Shown here: positions 19,501 through 29,000 of the stretch, piece by piece
Position numbering within the stretch: position 1 is the first letter of the stretch
Layout of the letters: each line of letters begins with the position of its first letter
Source of the DNA: Deltaproteobacteria bacterium
GTDB lineage: Bacteria > Myxococcota_A > UBA9160 > PR03
Reading direction: 5' to 3'
Length of the DNA stretch: 64,000 nucleotides
NCBI GenBank assembly: GCA_035063765.1
Contig: JAPSFT010000001.1
Location: forward strand, 223,237-287,236
Made by a program: the position numbers and the translations under genes
Notes under the pieces: model-generated
What the model saw: the letters and a program-made list of their open reading frames with translations, nothing else
Told to the model about the DNA's origin: nothing
The model's database searches: none

Positions 19501-20483
19501 GCCGCCGGAACCGGGAGGTCGCCGCCGAGCGCAGGAAGGTCAGCGGCTGGTGAGGGGAGGTCGATGGCTCTAGCAGGAAGCTCAGCGGATGGTGAGGGGA
19601 GGTCGATGGCTGGTGAGGGGAGGTCGATGGCGGAGCCAAGCACCGGCGACGGAAGGTCGTTCCCGAGCGCAGGCGATAGGCGCTCCCTCGCGCCGCCCAC
19701 GGTCGGAAGCTCCGACAAGTCGAGCTCGGCGGTGCCGCCCGCGCGACGCCCTTGGGCCGGTGAAGGGAGGTCGAGCGCGCCCGACCGGGCCCGGGGCTCC
19801 GCGATCACCGACGGGAGCTCGATTTCTCCGTAGCCGCTGCTTGCGTCCGGCGAGCGGCCGCGGGCGGGCGTCGAGACCGAGGGAAGCTCGATCTCACCGG
19901 CGCCCCACGAGGCCTGCGCGGTCGTGGCGCCGGGCGCGACGGGGGAAGGGAGGTCCACCTCGGCCGGCGTCCATCGCGCGGTAGCAGCGAACGCGCTCGC
20001 CGGCCCCCCCGTCGGCGGCTCGACGGCCGCCGGGCCCGGGCGCGGCGGCGCCCCCCCGCGCTCCTCGCCGCGCGCTTGGCCGACGGTCGGAAGATCGAGC
20101 TCGCCGTACGGATCGGACGGCAACTCGGCCGAGGGAGCCGCGGGCGACTGCGCCGACGCTGGAGGACGCGGCGGCGCGGGGCGCGGCGGCACGGGCGGGC
20201 CCGGGCGAGGCGGCGCCGCCGGCCGAGGAGCGGCACCCGGAGCGGCCACCCCGAGCATGGTCGCCTTGTGCGCGCGCGGCGCTGGCTTGCCCGCGGCAGG
20301 CGCAGCCGGAGCGGACCCCACGCCGAGCACCGGGCTCGGCCCGGTGCGGCGCGGGTCGTCGGGCGGCTCGACCATGAACGAGAAGCCGCACTTCGGGCAC
20401 CGCATCTTGAGCCCCGTCGAGGGGACGCGGCGCTCATCGACCTGATACGGGGCCTTGCAACCCGGACACTCGACCTTGAACAT
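16512..20483 (-). CDS. Zinc-ribbon, transmembrane, multi-TPR protein
   Basis: The 1,323-aa protein begins with an MJ0042-type zinc ribbon (C6-x2-C9, C29-x2-C32). About 480 residues of Pro/Ala-rich sequence follow, with many short E/D-L-P-S/T modules, some as tandem repeats. One transmembrane helix lies near 515-540. Residues about 560-1320 are an alpha-solenoid of perhaps 20 TPRs (for example A-L-A-G-L-G-E-S-L-Y-R-S-G-R-F-S-E-A-L-A-R-Y). The ribbon and linker probably lie in the cytoplasm and the TPR array in the periplasm. No enzyme domain is visible, so it is likely a scaffold. It is divergent (120-bp gap) from the parvulin-like and giant TPR genes, suggesting shared control. Confidence 0.8.
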   Translation of the reverse strand: MFKVECPGCKAPYQVDERRVPSTGLKMRCPKCGFSFMVEPPDDPRRTGPSPVLGVGSAPAAPAAGKPAPRAHKATMLGVAAPGAAPRPAAPPRPGPPVPPRPAPPRPPASAQSPAAPSAELPSDPYGELDLPTVGQARGEERGGAPPRPGPAAVEPPTGGPASAFAATARWTPAEVDLPSPVAPGATTAQASWGAGEIELPSVSTPARGRSPDASSGYGEIELPSVIAEPRARSGALDLPSPAQGRRAGGTAELDLSELPTVGGARERLSPALGNDLPSPVLGSAIDLPSPAIDLPSPSAELPARAIDLPSPAADLPALGGDLPVPAAGLPALGGGLPVPAAGLPALGGGLPVPAAGLPALGGGLPIAAADLIGELPRMRAPSFGELEIPGGFGDSAEVQAGAEIDPFASSLPPPRRSPIPPPDSGPSAPPPPPAAMPEELVRQAGGGTSYGEVNLDGGGADSAVGVADDDMEFGAIPQESEGAPPGAASAAATGLPAAAPFATVPVARVAQRKQSGRGLRIGLGLLVLVAVGGGALSMVPSAGPYGAYFIADRLNAGRNAQMVSDTVAKVRTLRGLDTSASADEALALVERQRGEAKRVKALAAYAAFLGYEREIRFGGQPAVAGRAKVLLDELAQQKPSEVRYLALARAAQSAYAGQLARARQELEALAASDPRDVDVRVLDGEVGLRAQEPKAALSAWQAAQSLVDDARTRFGLARAELALGDATSAAKDAEAALAKSPKHIGARILLARAAWLARGDEAGATKLLSEATAPGSEASADEQVAAKTLLGTINLARSRFTQAEAAFTDALKIDPKAAGALAGLGESLYRSGRFSEALARYEAAVQADPEAIEAKLGVAKAKIALERLDDAKELLKKLREDYPKSTGVSYWYGEALEALGQRKEAEDAYRAAIEMGGTNVSVVEPYVALALLLGQQGRSDEAKAVLDEARKKLPDLPQIHKAVGELALSQGRYDEALAQYRAALALDPTDVGAKFRLGVALRRDRQFDAATKVFDEVAGVDRDYPGLALERGLLFEASGRSDEALKSYEAALAKAPSDPDLMLRVGCGKVAAGRAKEAEELLRKVLQQRPNSAETNHCLGRALLVEGTNLAEALRSLERATDLDPNRAEYWLYVGWAANDAGRVQRAETALKKALELDQGLADAYWQRGVLRFRQGSTKEAIADLLKALELRPSRYEAHATLADAYYDMGQEGKAMDEWQQAIAAQGDNATWRFRYGKLLAVNRRAAEAEEQLTKAVELGDAQEVKPDWLPEAHLQLARVMGAKKEAIRHWEAFLRDGPRDSPYRAEAKAALVKLGRPWTEN
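19390..19640 (-). repeat. Tandem coding repeats, 42-bp then 21-bp periods
   Basis: Three near-identical 42-bp units occupy 19390-19431, 19432-19473 and 19474-19515 (single-base differences), encoding LPALGGGLPVPAAG. The array then decays into 21-bp units around 19558-19640 that encode DLPSPAI-like heptads. Both lie in the linker of the zinc-ribbon/TPR protein and look like recent in-frame expansions. Confidence 0.85.
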
Positions 20484-20602
20484 CGCGCTACTCTCTCTCT
20501 CCTCTTAGCAGGTGATCCGAGCGGTTGTCGCGGTTTAGCCGCACCCGAACCCGCTGAATCCGCTCCTCCGACTCGGCCATTCGTGCTAGTCGCATCGCAG
20601 CC

Positions 20603-21187
20603 ATGCAGCGCTGGACGTCCGTCGCGATTGGCACGCTCCTCGTCGGAGCCGTCGCGGTGGTCGTCGTTCAGGCGCGGAGATCCACCGGCCGAGCCGCGGG
20701 CTCCGCGGGCTCCGCGTCGGCGGCGGCCAGCGCCGCGCCGGCACCGGGCGCGAGCTCGACCGAAGCCTCCGCCGAGGGCGCTCGTGAAGCAGGCGAGGGC
20801 GCGAGCGACGCCGGCGCCGACGGCGCGGCCTTCGTTTTCCTTCCGGACGGCAAGCGCGCCCCAGCGCTCCCGCCCACCGCGCCGAAAACGGTCAGCTTCG
20901 GCGTGATCCTCTTCAGCTATCAGGGAAGCGAGCTCGCGCCGAAGGGCGCGCCGTCACGCGCCGAAGCGCTCGAGCGCGCCCGGGCCGTCGTCGAAGCGGC
21001 GCAGAAGGACTTCGCTGATGCCGCTAAGAAGGGGGACCGAGGCTCCACCGCCGACGCCGGCCGGATCCCGCGAGGCATCCTCGAGCCCGCGGCCGAGTAC
21101 GTGCTCTTCACGCTGCCGCCCGGTCAGGTGTACCAAGATCCCGTCGATACGCCCCGGGGGTGGTGGATCGTGCGGCGAAACGACTGA
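20603..21187 (+). CDS. Membrane-anchored, degenerate parvulin-like protein
   Basis: The 194-aa protein has an N-terminal transmembrane or signal anchor (about 5-25), an Ala/Ser-rich linker and a C-terminal region (about 97-192) with the strand-helix layout of PpiC-type rotamases: V-I-L-F-S-Y-Q-G, SRAEALERARAVVEAA, then R-I-P-R-G-I-L-E-P-A and LPPGQVYQDPVDTPRGWWIV. Compared with parvulins, the His of the first strand (usually H-I-L-V) and of the last strand (usually H-I-I) are absent. It may therefore be a binding rather than a catalytic domain. It opens a plus-strand group, 65 bp before the first giant TPR gene. Confidence 0.65.
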   Translation: MQRWTSVAIGTLLVGAVAVVVVQARRSTGRAAGSAGSASAAASAAPAPGASSTEASAEGAREAGEGASDAGADGAAFVFLPDGKRAPALPPTAPKTVSFGVILFSYQGSELAPKGAPSRAEALERARAVVEAAQKDFADAAKKGDRGSTADAGRIPRGILEPAAEYVLFTLPPGQVYQDPVDTPRGWWIVRRND

Positions 21188-21252
21188 CTCGCTGGCTAGG
21201 CACGAGCAGGTTCGTCGCCTAGAGTGGAGAAGGTTCGCACTTCCACATTCGC

Positions 21253-24200
21253 ATGCCCCATCCGGTCCGCCCCTCTGACTCCCCCGCCCGAGCGCCCGAC
21301 CAGTCACTGGTCGCCTCTACCATCGCGCGGCTTCGCGCCGAGCACGACGTCGCCGATCCCGGCACGCCCCGGGCGCTGCTCCTGCACGAGCTCGGCGTCC
21401 TGGAGGAGCTCCTGGGGGATGAGGCCGCCGCGGCGCGGGACCAGCTCGGGGCGGTCAACGCGGAGCCCGAGTTCAGGGAGCCACTCGAACGCCTCATCGC
21501 GATCATCGAGCGGCGGCAGTCCTACAAGAACCTCGGCAAGCTGCTCGATCGCCTGGTTCAAGTCGCCGACACACCCGACGAGCGGGTGCGCGCGCTCATC
21601 GAGAGCGCGGCGCACCTGGCCGACCACGAAGGGGACCTGGCCGGTGCCCGCCAAGCGCTCGAGGAGGCCACCCAGACCCGTCCGGAGGACAGCGCCGCCT
21701 GGCTGATGCTCGAGATCGTCGCGGGCAAGCTCGACGACGGCGCCACACGACTGCGCTGCCTCAACGAGCGGGCCAGGCGCACCCAGCACCCGAGCTGGCG
21801 CGCGCTCTTGCTCATCGACGCAGCGTCGCTGGAGCTCGCCGCCGGCGACGTCGAGGCCGCGCTCGGCGCGCTCGACGGGGCCCTCGAGCAGAAGAGCGAC
21901 GCGACCTTCTTCGCGCTCATGGCGCTCGAGGAGCTGGGGCGGCGCGAGGAGCGCCACGAGGTGCTCGCGCGGTCGCTCGAGGCGCAGGCCACGCTGGTGC
22001 TGCGCGCGGCCGACGACGCCGCGACCGGCGACGCGCTCGGCGTCCCGCACCACCGCCGCAACGCCGGCTACGCCGCCGACGCGTGGCTGCGCGCCGCCGA
22101 CGCGCACCGCGCGATGGGCGACGTGGAGCGGGCCGTGTCGCTCCTCGATCAAGCGCTCGAGCGCTTACCCGGCGAGCCCGCGCTGCTGCACGCGCGGCTC
22201 GGCGTCGCCGACGCGGCCGGCGACATCACGACCGCCGCGCGGGTCGCGCGGATCGGGCTCGACCAGGGCGTCACGGGTTCGGCCGCAGCGGCGCTCTGGC
22301 TCAGGATCGCCGAGGCCGCCGCGGCGGAAGGCCAAGGCCCGGTGGCGCTGGAGGCCGTCGGCAAGGCGCTCGTCGAAGACCACGGCTCCATCCAGGCGAG
22401 CGCCCTCCAGCTCGACTGGCTCGCCGGCGGACAAGACCCTCAAGCGCTCGCCTCCGCGCTCGAGACGGCCGCGGCCGAATTCCCTTCGGACGAAGCGAAG
22501 GCGAGATACTTCTTGCTGGCCGCCGACGCCTGGGCTCGCCTCGCCGGCGATGTCCAGGGCGCCAAGGCGGCGCTGTCGCAAGCCGGCATGACCGGCGCCG
22601 GCCCCGGCGTCCTCGCGCGACTCGGCCGCCTCCTCGCGTCACTGGTCGGCGACGAGGGCTGGTACGAGGAGTCGACGCGACGCTTGCTCACGGCGGGCGC
22701 CAGCGAAGGCGAGCACGCGGGCCTCGCCTTCGAATTTGCGCGAGGGCGCCTGCTCCGCGGGCAGCGCGCGGCGGGCGAGCGCGCGCTCACCGCCCTCGCA
22801 CAGGCCGCAGGAGGAGCGTGGCTCGGCAACGCGCTCCGCGCCTTCGCCCTCGACTTCGTGGTGGAGCGCAGCGACGGCGCGGGGCAGAGCCTCCCGCCGC
22901 CCGCGAGCGAGCCGACCTCACCGCTCCTCGAGCTCGCGGCGGCCGAGACGGACCCGCGAGTGGCGCGTGGGCTCAAGCTGCTCGTCGCCGAGCGCGCGAT
23001 TCGACGCCATGAGCTCGACACGGCGGTCGGCTTGCTCGAGGAGCTCCACGAGTCAGACGTCTCCGACGTGACCGTCGCGGCGACGCTCGCCACGCTCTGC
23101 CGAGCGCGCGAGAACCCACGACGTGCGGCCGAGGTCCTCTCGGCGAGCGCGCTGGCGACCGAAGACGCCGAGCTCGGCGGCGCGCTTCGACTCGAGGCCG
23201 GGATGCTCTTCTGGCTCTCTGGAGCGCGCGGGGAGGCCGTCGAGAGCTTTTCGGCGGCCGCGGCGCTCACCCCGGCCTCCGGCTCGACGATTCGGGCGTG
23301 GGCGCTGCGCGCGGCGGAGCCCGATGATCTCGACGCGCGGCGAAGTGCGCTCGAGGCCGCGAGCGCCGAGGCCGAGCCGAGCCTCCAGCATCTCGAGAGG
23401 TTCGGGCTCGAGGTCGGAGCCGGCGGCGACGCGAACGACGCTGCGCTCGCTCTCGCCGCGATCGGGGACCAGGCGCCCGCAGACCTCGGTCGGGCCGCGC
23501 TGCTCGCGCAGAGCCTGTGGGTCGGGCCGCACGAGGGGCCCGGCGCGCGCGACGAGGCCCTCGCCACGCTCGCGGATCTCTCCGCCGAGTGCGAGGCGCT
23601 GGCGCGCGGCGCCGCGTATCAACTGGAGCTCGAGGCGCAGCGCGAGCTCAGCGACCCGAGCGTGCGCGAGGCGAGCGCAGCGCGCTGGGCGGCGAGTGAT
23701 CATTCGGCGGCGGCGGGTCTCGAGTGGCTCGCCGCCACCCTCGCGACCAAGGACGTGAGCGCCGAGGCGCTCGCGCGGCACCGGCTCGCGAGCACCTTCG
23801 AGGGTGAGCTTCGCACGGCCGTCCTCGCGAGCGCGAGGCTGGTCGAGAGCCTGGGCGGCGCCGACGCGGTTCCGCTCATCGCCTCCACCGAGCCGTCGGC
23901 TCAGCTCATGAACCTCGAGCTCGCCCTACCGGGGAGCGATCCTCGACGACGAGCGGCGGCCCTCGAGGGGCTCGACGCCAGCCTCGGACCGGACGCGGCC
24001 CCGCTGGCGCGCGCGATGGCGGGCTGGAACCGGCTCGCCGCGGGCGACGTCGCCGGCGCGACCGACTCGTTCCGCGCCGTAGCGGAGGCCTGCCCCGGGG
24101 AGGTGACGGGTTGGCAGGGGCTCGAGGCCGCGGGCGAGGCCTCGGGCGACCGCCGGAGCGTCGCCGAGGCGTGCGCCGCGCTCGGTGATCTCGTCGAGGA

Positions 24201-26025
24201 CGACTCGGCCGGCGCCGAGTGTTGGGAGCGCGCAGCCCTCATCCTGCTCGACGAGCTCGGCGAGGAGGCGGCGGGCGAGTTTGCCCTGGGTCGCGCGGTC
24301 GAGCGCGACATCGGCCGCTTCGTGGCCTTCGATCGACTCTTTCGCCTGGTGCGCGCGAAGAAGAACGGCCCGAGGCTGCTCGAGCTCGTGAACGCACGGC
24401 TCGCGGTCGCCGACGATCCCGAGGAGATCGCCAAGCTGTTCTGGGAGCGTGCGCGCGTGCTGCGCGGCGCTGGAGACCGTGAGGGAGCCCTCGCCGCGCT
24501 CGAGAACGTCACGATGCTGGAGCCGGACCACGTCGGGGCGCTCGCCCTGGCCGGCGAGATCTACATCACGACCGGCAAGTTCGCGGAGGCGGCGGCGAGC
24601 CTCGCGCGCCTCTCCACGCTCGACGAAGCGCCGGCCAAGCAACGCTTGATGAGCGGCGTCGCAGCGGTCGATCTCTACGAGAACAAGCTCGGTGAGCTCG
24701 ACCAGGCGCTCGAGGTGCTGGCGTCACTCTACCGCGGCGGACTGAGCACGGAGCCGGTGCGTGAGCGGCTCGCCCGGGCGGCGGCCAAGGCCGAGGCATG
24801 GGAGCTCGCAACCGACGTGCTCGAGCAGCTCATGACCGAGCGTGAGTCGCCGGCGGGCCGCGTCGAAGCGGCGCGGCTGGCCATGGCGATCCGGCGGGAC
24901 CGGTTCGAGAGGCCGGAGAGCGCGGCGAGCGCCGTCGAGCAGCTCTTGAGGGACGAGCCGGGCGACGGTGAAGCGCTCGATCTGGTGCTGACCGGGGTGT
25001 TTCCGGACGCGCTGACGCTCGCGCTGCTCGGCGCCGGTCGGAGCGCGCTGGTCGCCGAGGCGATGGCGAGCCCGCTCGACCCCGAGCGGGTCGACCGGCT
25101 CTCGAGGATCGCCCTGCGGCTCGGCGACGCGCCGCTCCGCCAAGCCACCCTCGGCGCACTGACCGCGCTCGGCCATGGGAGCAGCGAAATCGATCGGGAG
25201 CTCCGCGTCCTCGACGAGCGCGTGGCGCGCCTCCCGCAAATGGCCATCGACGAGCGCGCCCTGCCCGACCTCTGTGATCCGTCGGATGCGGGGCCGGTGC
25301 CGGCGCTCATGCTCGCGCTCGCGGAGACCTTCGCCGAAGCGCTCGGCCCGGGTCTCGTCGCGCTCGGGGTCGGTAAGCGCGAGCGCGTCGACCCGAAGGC
25401 TGGCCTCCCGGTCCGAAACGAGATCGCCGCCTGGGCCGGCGCGCTCGGCCTCGGCGACTTCGAGCTATACGTGGGCGGGCCGGACCCGAACGCCGTGCAC
25501 GGTGTGCCGGGCGAGGTGCCCGCGATCGTAGTGGGCGCAGCGGTCTCGGCGCCACTCACGCCGACCCATCGCCAGGCGCTCGCGCGAGCGCTGTTCGCGC
25601 TGAAGCGCGGCGTCACCATCCTCCAGCACCGCGATCCCACCGATATCGCCGCGCTCGTCGTGGCGGCTTGTCACGTCGGAGGGCACGCGGTCCCCTCCCC
25701 TCAGTACTCGATGCTCGCCGAGTTCACGCGAGTGCTGGGCAAGGAGATGAACCGCAAGGTGCGCCGCACGCTGCCGGAGCTCGCCGCGGCGGTCGCGCGC
25801 TCCGGCCAGGACGTCGTCGCCTGGGTCGCCGCGGCGACCTCCAGCCTGGATCGCATGGCGGCGATCGCCGCCGGCGACGTCTCGTGCGTCCTCGGCGACG
25901 CCGGGGGCCGCGGGAAGCCGGCGCTCTCGCACCACGGAGAGGAGCGCGCCGCGCGCCTCCTCGCGTTCGTGCTCTCCCCGACCTACCTCCGACTCCGCGA
26001 AGCCCTCGGCATGGGTGTAAGATGA
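21253..26025 (+). CDS. Giant TPR/alpha-solenoid protein A
   Basis: The 1,590-aa protein has no signal peptide or membrane helix I can see. Nearly all of it consists of degenerate helical repeats rich in Ala, Glu and Leu (A-W-L-M-L-E-I-V-A, A-A-L-G-A-L-D-G-A-L-E). The last about 200 residues differ: FELYVGGPDPNAVHG, then VPAIVVGAAVS near residue 1422, then a helix and a final LSPTYLRLREALGMG. The next gene has the same C-terminal layout, so the two are paralogues. It is presumably a cytoplasmic scaffold; the role is unknown. It ends in an ATGA overlap with gene B. The start ATG lacks an obvious ribosome site. Confidence 0.75.
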   Translation: MPHPVRPSDSPARAPDQSLVASTIARLRAEHDVADPGTPRALLLHELGVLEELLGDEAAAARDQLGAVNAEPEFREPLERLIAIIERRQSYKNLGKLLDRLVQVADTPDERVRALIESAAHLADHEGDLAGARQALEEATQTRPEDSAAWLMLEIVAGKLDDGATRLRCLNERARRTQHPSWRALLLIDAASLELAAGDVEAALGALDGALEQKSDATFFALMALEELGRREERHEVLARSLEAQATLVLRAADDAATGDALGVPHHRRNAGYAADAWLRAADAHRAMGDVERAVSLLDQALERLPGEPALLHARLGVADAAGDITTAARVARIGLDQGVTGSAAAALWLRIAEAAAAEGQGPVALEAVGKALVEDHGSIQASALQLDWLAGGQDPQALASALETAAAEFPSDEAKARYFLLAADAWARLAGDVQGAKAALSQAGMTGAGPGVLARLGRLLASLVGDEGWYEESTRRLLTAGASEGEHAGLAFEFARGRLLRGQRAAGERALTALAQAAGGAWLGNALRAFALDFVVERSDGAGQSLPPPASEPTSPLLELAAAETDPRVARGLKLLVAERAIRRHELDTAVGLLEELHESDVSDVTVAATLATLCRARENPRRAAEVLSASALATEDAELGGALRLEAGMLFWLSGARGEAVESFSAAAALTPASGSTIRAWALRAAEPDDLDARRSALEAASAEAEPSLQHLERFGLEVGAGGDANDAALALAAIGDQAPADLGRAALLAQSLWVGPHEGPGARDEALATLADLSAECEALARGAAYQLELEAQRELSDPSVREASAARWAASDHSAAAGLEWLAATLATKDVSAEALARHRLASTFEGELRTAVLASARLVESLGGADAVPLIASTEPSAQLMNLELALPGSDPRRRAAALEGLDASLGPDAAPLARAMAGWNRLAAGDVAGATDSFRAVAEACPGEVTGWQGLEAAGEASGDRRSVAEACAALGDLVEDDSAGAECWERAALILLDELGEEAAGEFALGRAVERDIGRFVAFDRLFRLVRAKKNGPRLLELVNARLAVADDPEEIAKLFWERARVLRGAGDREGALAALENVTMLEPDHVGALALAGEIYITTGKFAEAAASLARLSTLDEAPAKQRLMSGVAAVDLYENKLGELDQALEVLASLYRGGLSTEPVRERLARAAAKAEAWELATDVLEQLMTERESPAGRVEAARLAMAIRRDRFERPESAASAVEQLLRDEPGDGEALDLVLTGVFPDALTLALLGAGRSALVAEAMASPLDPERVDRLSRIALRLGDAPLRQATLGALTALGHGSSEIDRELRVLDERVARLPQMAIDERALPDLCDPSDAGPVPALMLALAETFAEALGPGLVALGVGKRERVDPKAGLPVRNEIAAWAGALGLGDFELYVGGPDPNAVHGVPGEVPAIVVGAAVSAPLTPTHRQALARALFALKRGVTILQHRDPTDIAALVVAACHVGGHAVPSPQYSMLAEFTRVLGKEMNRKVRRTLPELAAAVARSGQDVVAWVAAATSSLDRMAAIAAGDVSCVLGDAGGRGKPALSHHGEERAARLLAFVLSPTYLRLREALGMGVR

Positions 26026-29000
26026 GCGACCCGAAGCACCCCGAAGACGAGACCCAAGATCCCGAGCCTCGGCAGCCTCGACCGGCTCCCGCTGGGGCCG
26101 GCCGCAGCGGCACGGCGGGGAGCATCGGCGCCGAGCTCGGCGACCTCGATTTCGAACCGGACGCGCTCCTCGACTCACTGCTCACCGAAGACGAAGCGGT
26201 GCCCGGGCGACCGCAGCCGTCACCGCTCTCCGCGCCCGTGACCAGCGGCGCCGAGAGCCGTCCGGGGCAAAAGCTGCACGAGCCGGACCACCGGGAGTTC
26301 GGGTTCGACGACGTGACGATGACCGGCTCCCGCGAATCGCTGGTCGGTCTGGAAGCTCGGGAGCCGACGCCCGAGCCCGAGCCGGCGCGTGTCGCCGCGC
26401 CTCCGCGACCCGCCGCGCCGCGCCCCGACACGACCGCGAAGCCTCCCGCGGTGAACCCGCCCGGTCCGCCGCCCCGTCAGCCCTTCCCGCTCGCGGCGAG
26501 CCCCGCGGTGCCGGAGGTCGACGCGAGCGGCATGCCCTCCCTCTCCGGTGAGCCCACGCACCCATTCATCGACGCCAGCGTGGTCTCGGAGGCGGCCGAG
26601 GCGGCGTTCGAGGTGGTGCACGCCGGCACCTTCTCCGCAGCCGCTCGCGCGGAAGGGCTGAGCTCGGACCCCATCGAGGTGGGCGGCTTCGACGAGCTCG
26701 AGGCGGCGGACTTCGACGAGCTCGACGGGCCCGACGCGCCCGATGCGGCCGGGGCAGCCGCTCCGCCGGCGGCGCGGCTCGAGCCGCGCCCCCTCCGGGC
26801 CGAAGCTCGAGCGCAAGACGTCCTGTGGCAGGACGAGCGTCCCGCCGCGGCTCATCTGGCCGAGCAGCAGACGGCTGACGAGTGGTTGAAGCGCGCCGAG
26901 CAGGCGGAGGTGCTGGCCCGCGGCCGCACCGAGCCCCAGGAGCGCGCGCGCGCGCTGGTGGTGGCGAGCGAGCTGTGGGCCATGACGGGCGACTCGGCGC
27001 GAGCGCAGAGCGTCGCGAACGAGGCCTCCGCCGCGGCTGCGTCGCTCCCCCTCGTGCATCGCCAAGTCCGCTGGCTCGCAGCGGCGGACGGCGATTTCAC
27101 CGCCGTAGCGAGCAGCCTCGAGCTCGAGTCGCGCGCCTCACCGACCGGCGAGGCGCGCGTCCACGGCGCGCTGCTCGCGTCGGAGGTCCAGCGCCTCGTG
27201 CTAAGCGACGCGGCCGCCGCCGCGAGGAAGCTCGACCAAGCGGCGCACGCGCTGCCGACCGACGCACGCGCGCACGTAGCCCGCATCGCGGCGGCGCTCG
27301 CGGCCCCGGAGGCCGAGCCGAGCAAGCTGCGTGTCCCCGAGAGTCCGGTGCTCGCGCCGCTGGGCGAGGCGCTCGGCGAAATCGCGGCGCTGCGCAGCGG
27401 CTCACCGAGCGGAGTCTCGACCCCTCGCGTGCTCTTCGATCAGAGCCGGCGAGCGCTCGCGCGGAGCGACGCTCCGCGCGCGGGCGCGCTCGTGGCGGAG
27501 CTCGCGCGGGTCGACGGGCTCGCCGATGCAGCCAGCTGGCTCGCGGCAGCGCTGCTCGCGCCGGGAGCCGCGACCCGGCCGCGAGCGCTCGAGCTGTTGC
27601 GGGGCCTCACCGAGCACCAACGCTCGCCGCACCTGCGCCGCGCGATCGCACAGCGCGCGCTCGAGCTCGGTGACGCGAGCGCCATCGAAGATGCGCTCGC
27701 GAGCGGGGACGACGACGCGCTCGGCGCCTTCACCGCCGCCGATCGCGTCGCGCTCGCCACGCTGTCGGGCGGTGGAGCGGCGACGCTCCGCCCGCTCATC
27801 ACGGAGCTCGCGCTCGACGACGCCGAGCTCCCTCTCGCCGCCGCCGCCGAGGCCTGCACCTCCCCGACGGGGGCGCCGCTCGCGCTCATGAGCGGCGGCG
27901 AGAGCTCACGCACGGCCGTCGCGCTGGGCCGCGCGCTCGGCTCCCCAGCGACCGAACCCGCCGCCCTCGACGCGGCGCTCGAGGGCTACGCGGCCGCTCA
28001 CGCGGGCGACGCATTCGAGCGACTGCTGAAGCTCGAGCGGGCGCTGGCTCGCCGCGACGCCGACGCGGTCGCGCTCGGCCTGGCGAGCTGGCCCGGCGAC
28101 GAGCGCGTCGAAGACGAGCGTGACCGCCGGCTCGCGGCGGCCCTGCTCCGCGAACTTGCCGGCGACGCCGAGGGCACGCGCCACGAGTACTCGGCGGCGC
28201 TGCGCGCCGACCCGGGCGCCGAAGCGGCGGTTCGCGCGCTCCTCGACGGGATGCCGGGCGCGGGCGCCGCGAACCTGGTCGCCGGGCTCGCGCAGTCGGC
28301 TGCCGACGATGCACAGCGCTCACTGCTCTTCACGGAGGCTGCTCTGCGAAGGGGTTTCGAGGACGTCGAGCACTTCGAGGCGCTGCTCGACCGAGCCGCG
28401 GAGGCTGCCCCGACGCTGCCGTTCGCCTACCGCTTCGGCGAGCTGCTCGCTCGCCAGCAAGGCGACGTCGCGCTGCTGCTCAGGTGGCTACATCGCCGCC
28501 GTGACTCGATCACCGATCCCATCGAGCGAGCCGCCGATCAGGTCCGCGAGGCGCTGCTGGTAGCCGACACGGATCTTTCGCTCGCGGCGTCGCTGATCGA
28601 GGAGGCGAGCGCCGCGCGTCCGTCGGACGTCGCGCTCCACACGCTCCACGACCGGCTGTCGCCGGGACCGCACGCCGACAAGGGCGCCTGGCGCGAGCAG
28701 GTCGCCGAGTCGCTCGACGAGCCGCTTCGCGCGCGCCTGTTCATCGAAGCCGCGCTCGAGTTCGAGCGCGCCGGAGACGGTGCCTCCGCGGCCCGCGCCG
28801 CGCTCGCCGCAGAGGCGCATGACGCCGGGCCGTACGCCCGCATCGCCGCCGAGCGGCTGGGCGCCCAGGCGTCCGGGTCCGCCACGCTCGCCGGCTCGCT
28901 GATGGACCAGGCGCGCGCAGGGCACGATCCGCTCTTGCAGCGCGAGATCTACCAGCGCCTCGCCCGTCTCGACGAGGCTCGCGGCGAGCACTCGAGCGCG

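Noticed and set aside
19390..19640. Regular repeats that could suggest a CRISPR array
   Set aside because: The units are contiguous without unique spacers, in frame within a coding region, and no cas genes are present.
25668..26021. In-frame extension of giant TPR gene B upstream into gene A
   Set aside because: These codons are in a different frame from gene A and translate to Arg-rich shadow sequence; the ATG at 26022 with its ATGA overlap explains the start.
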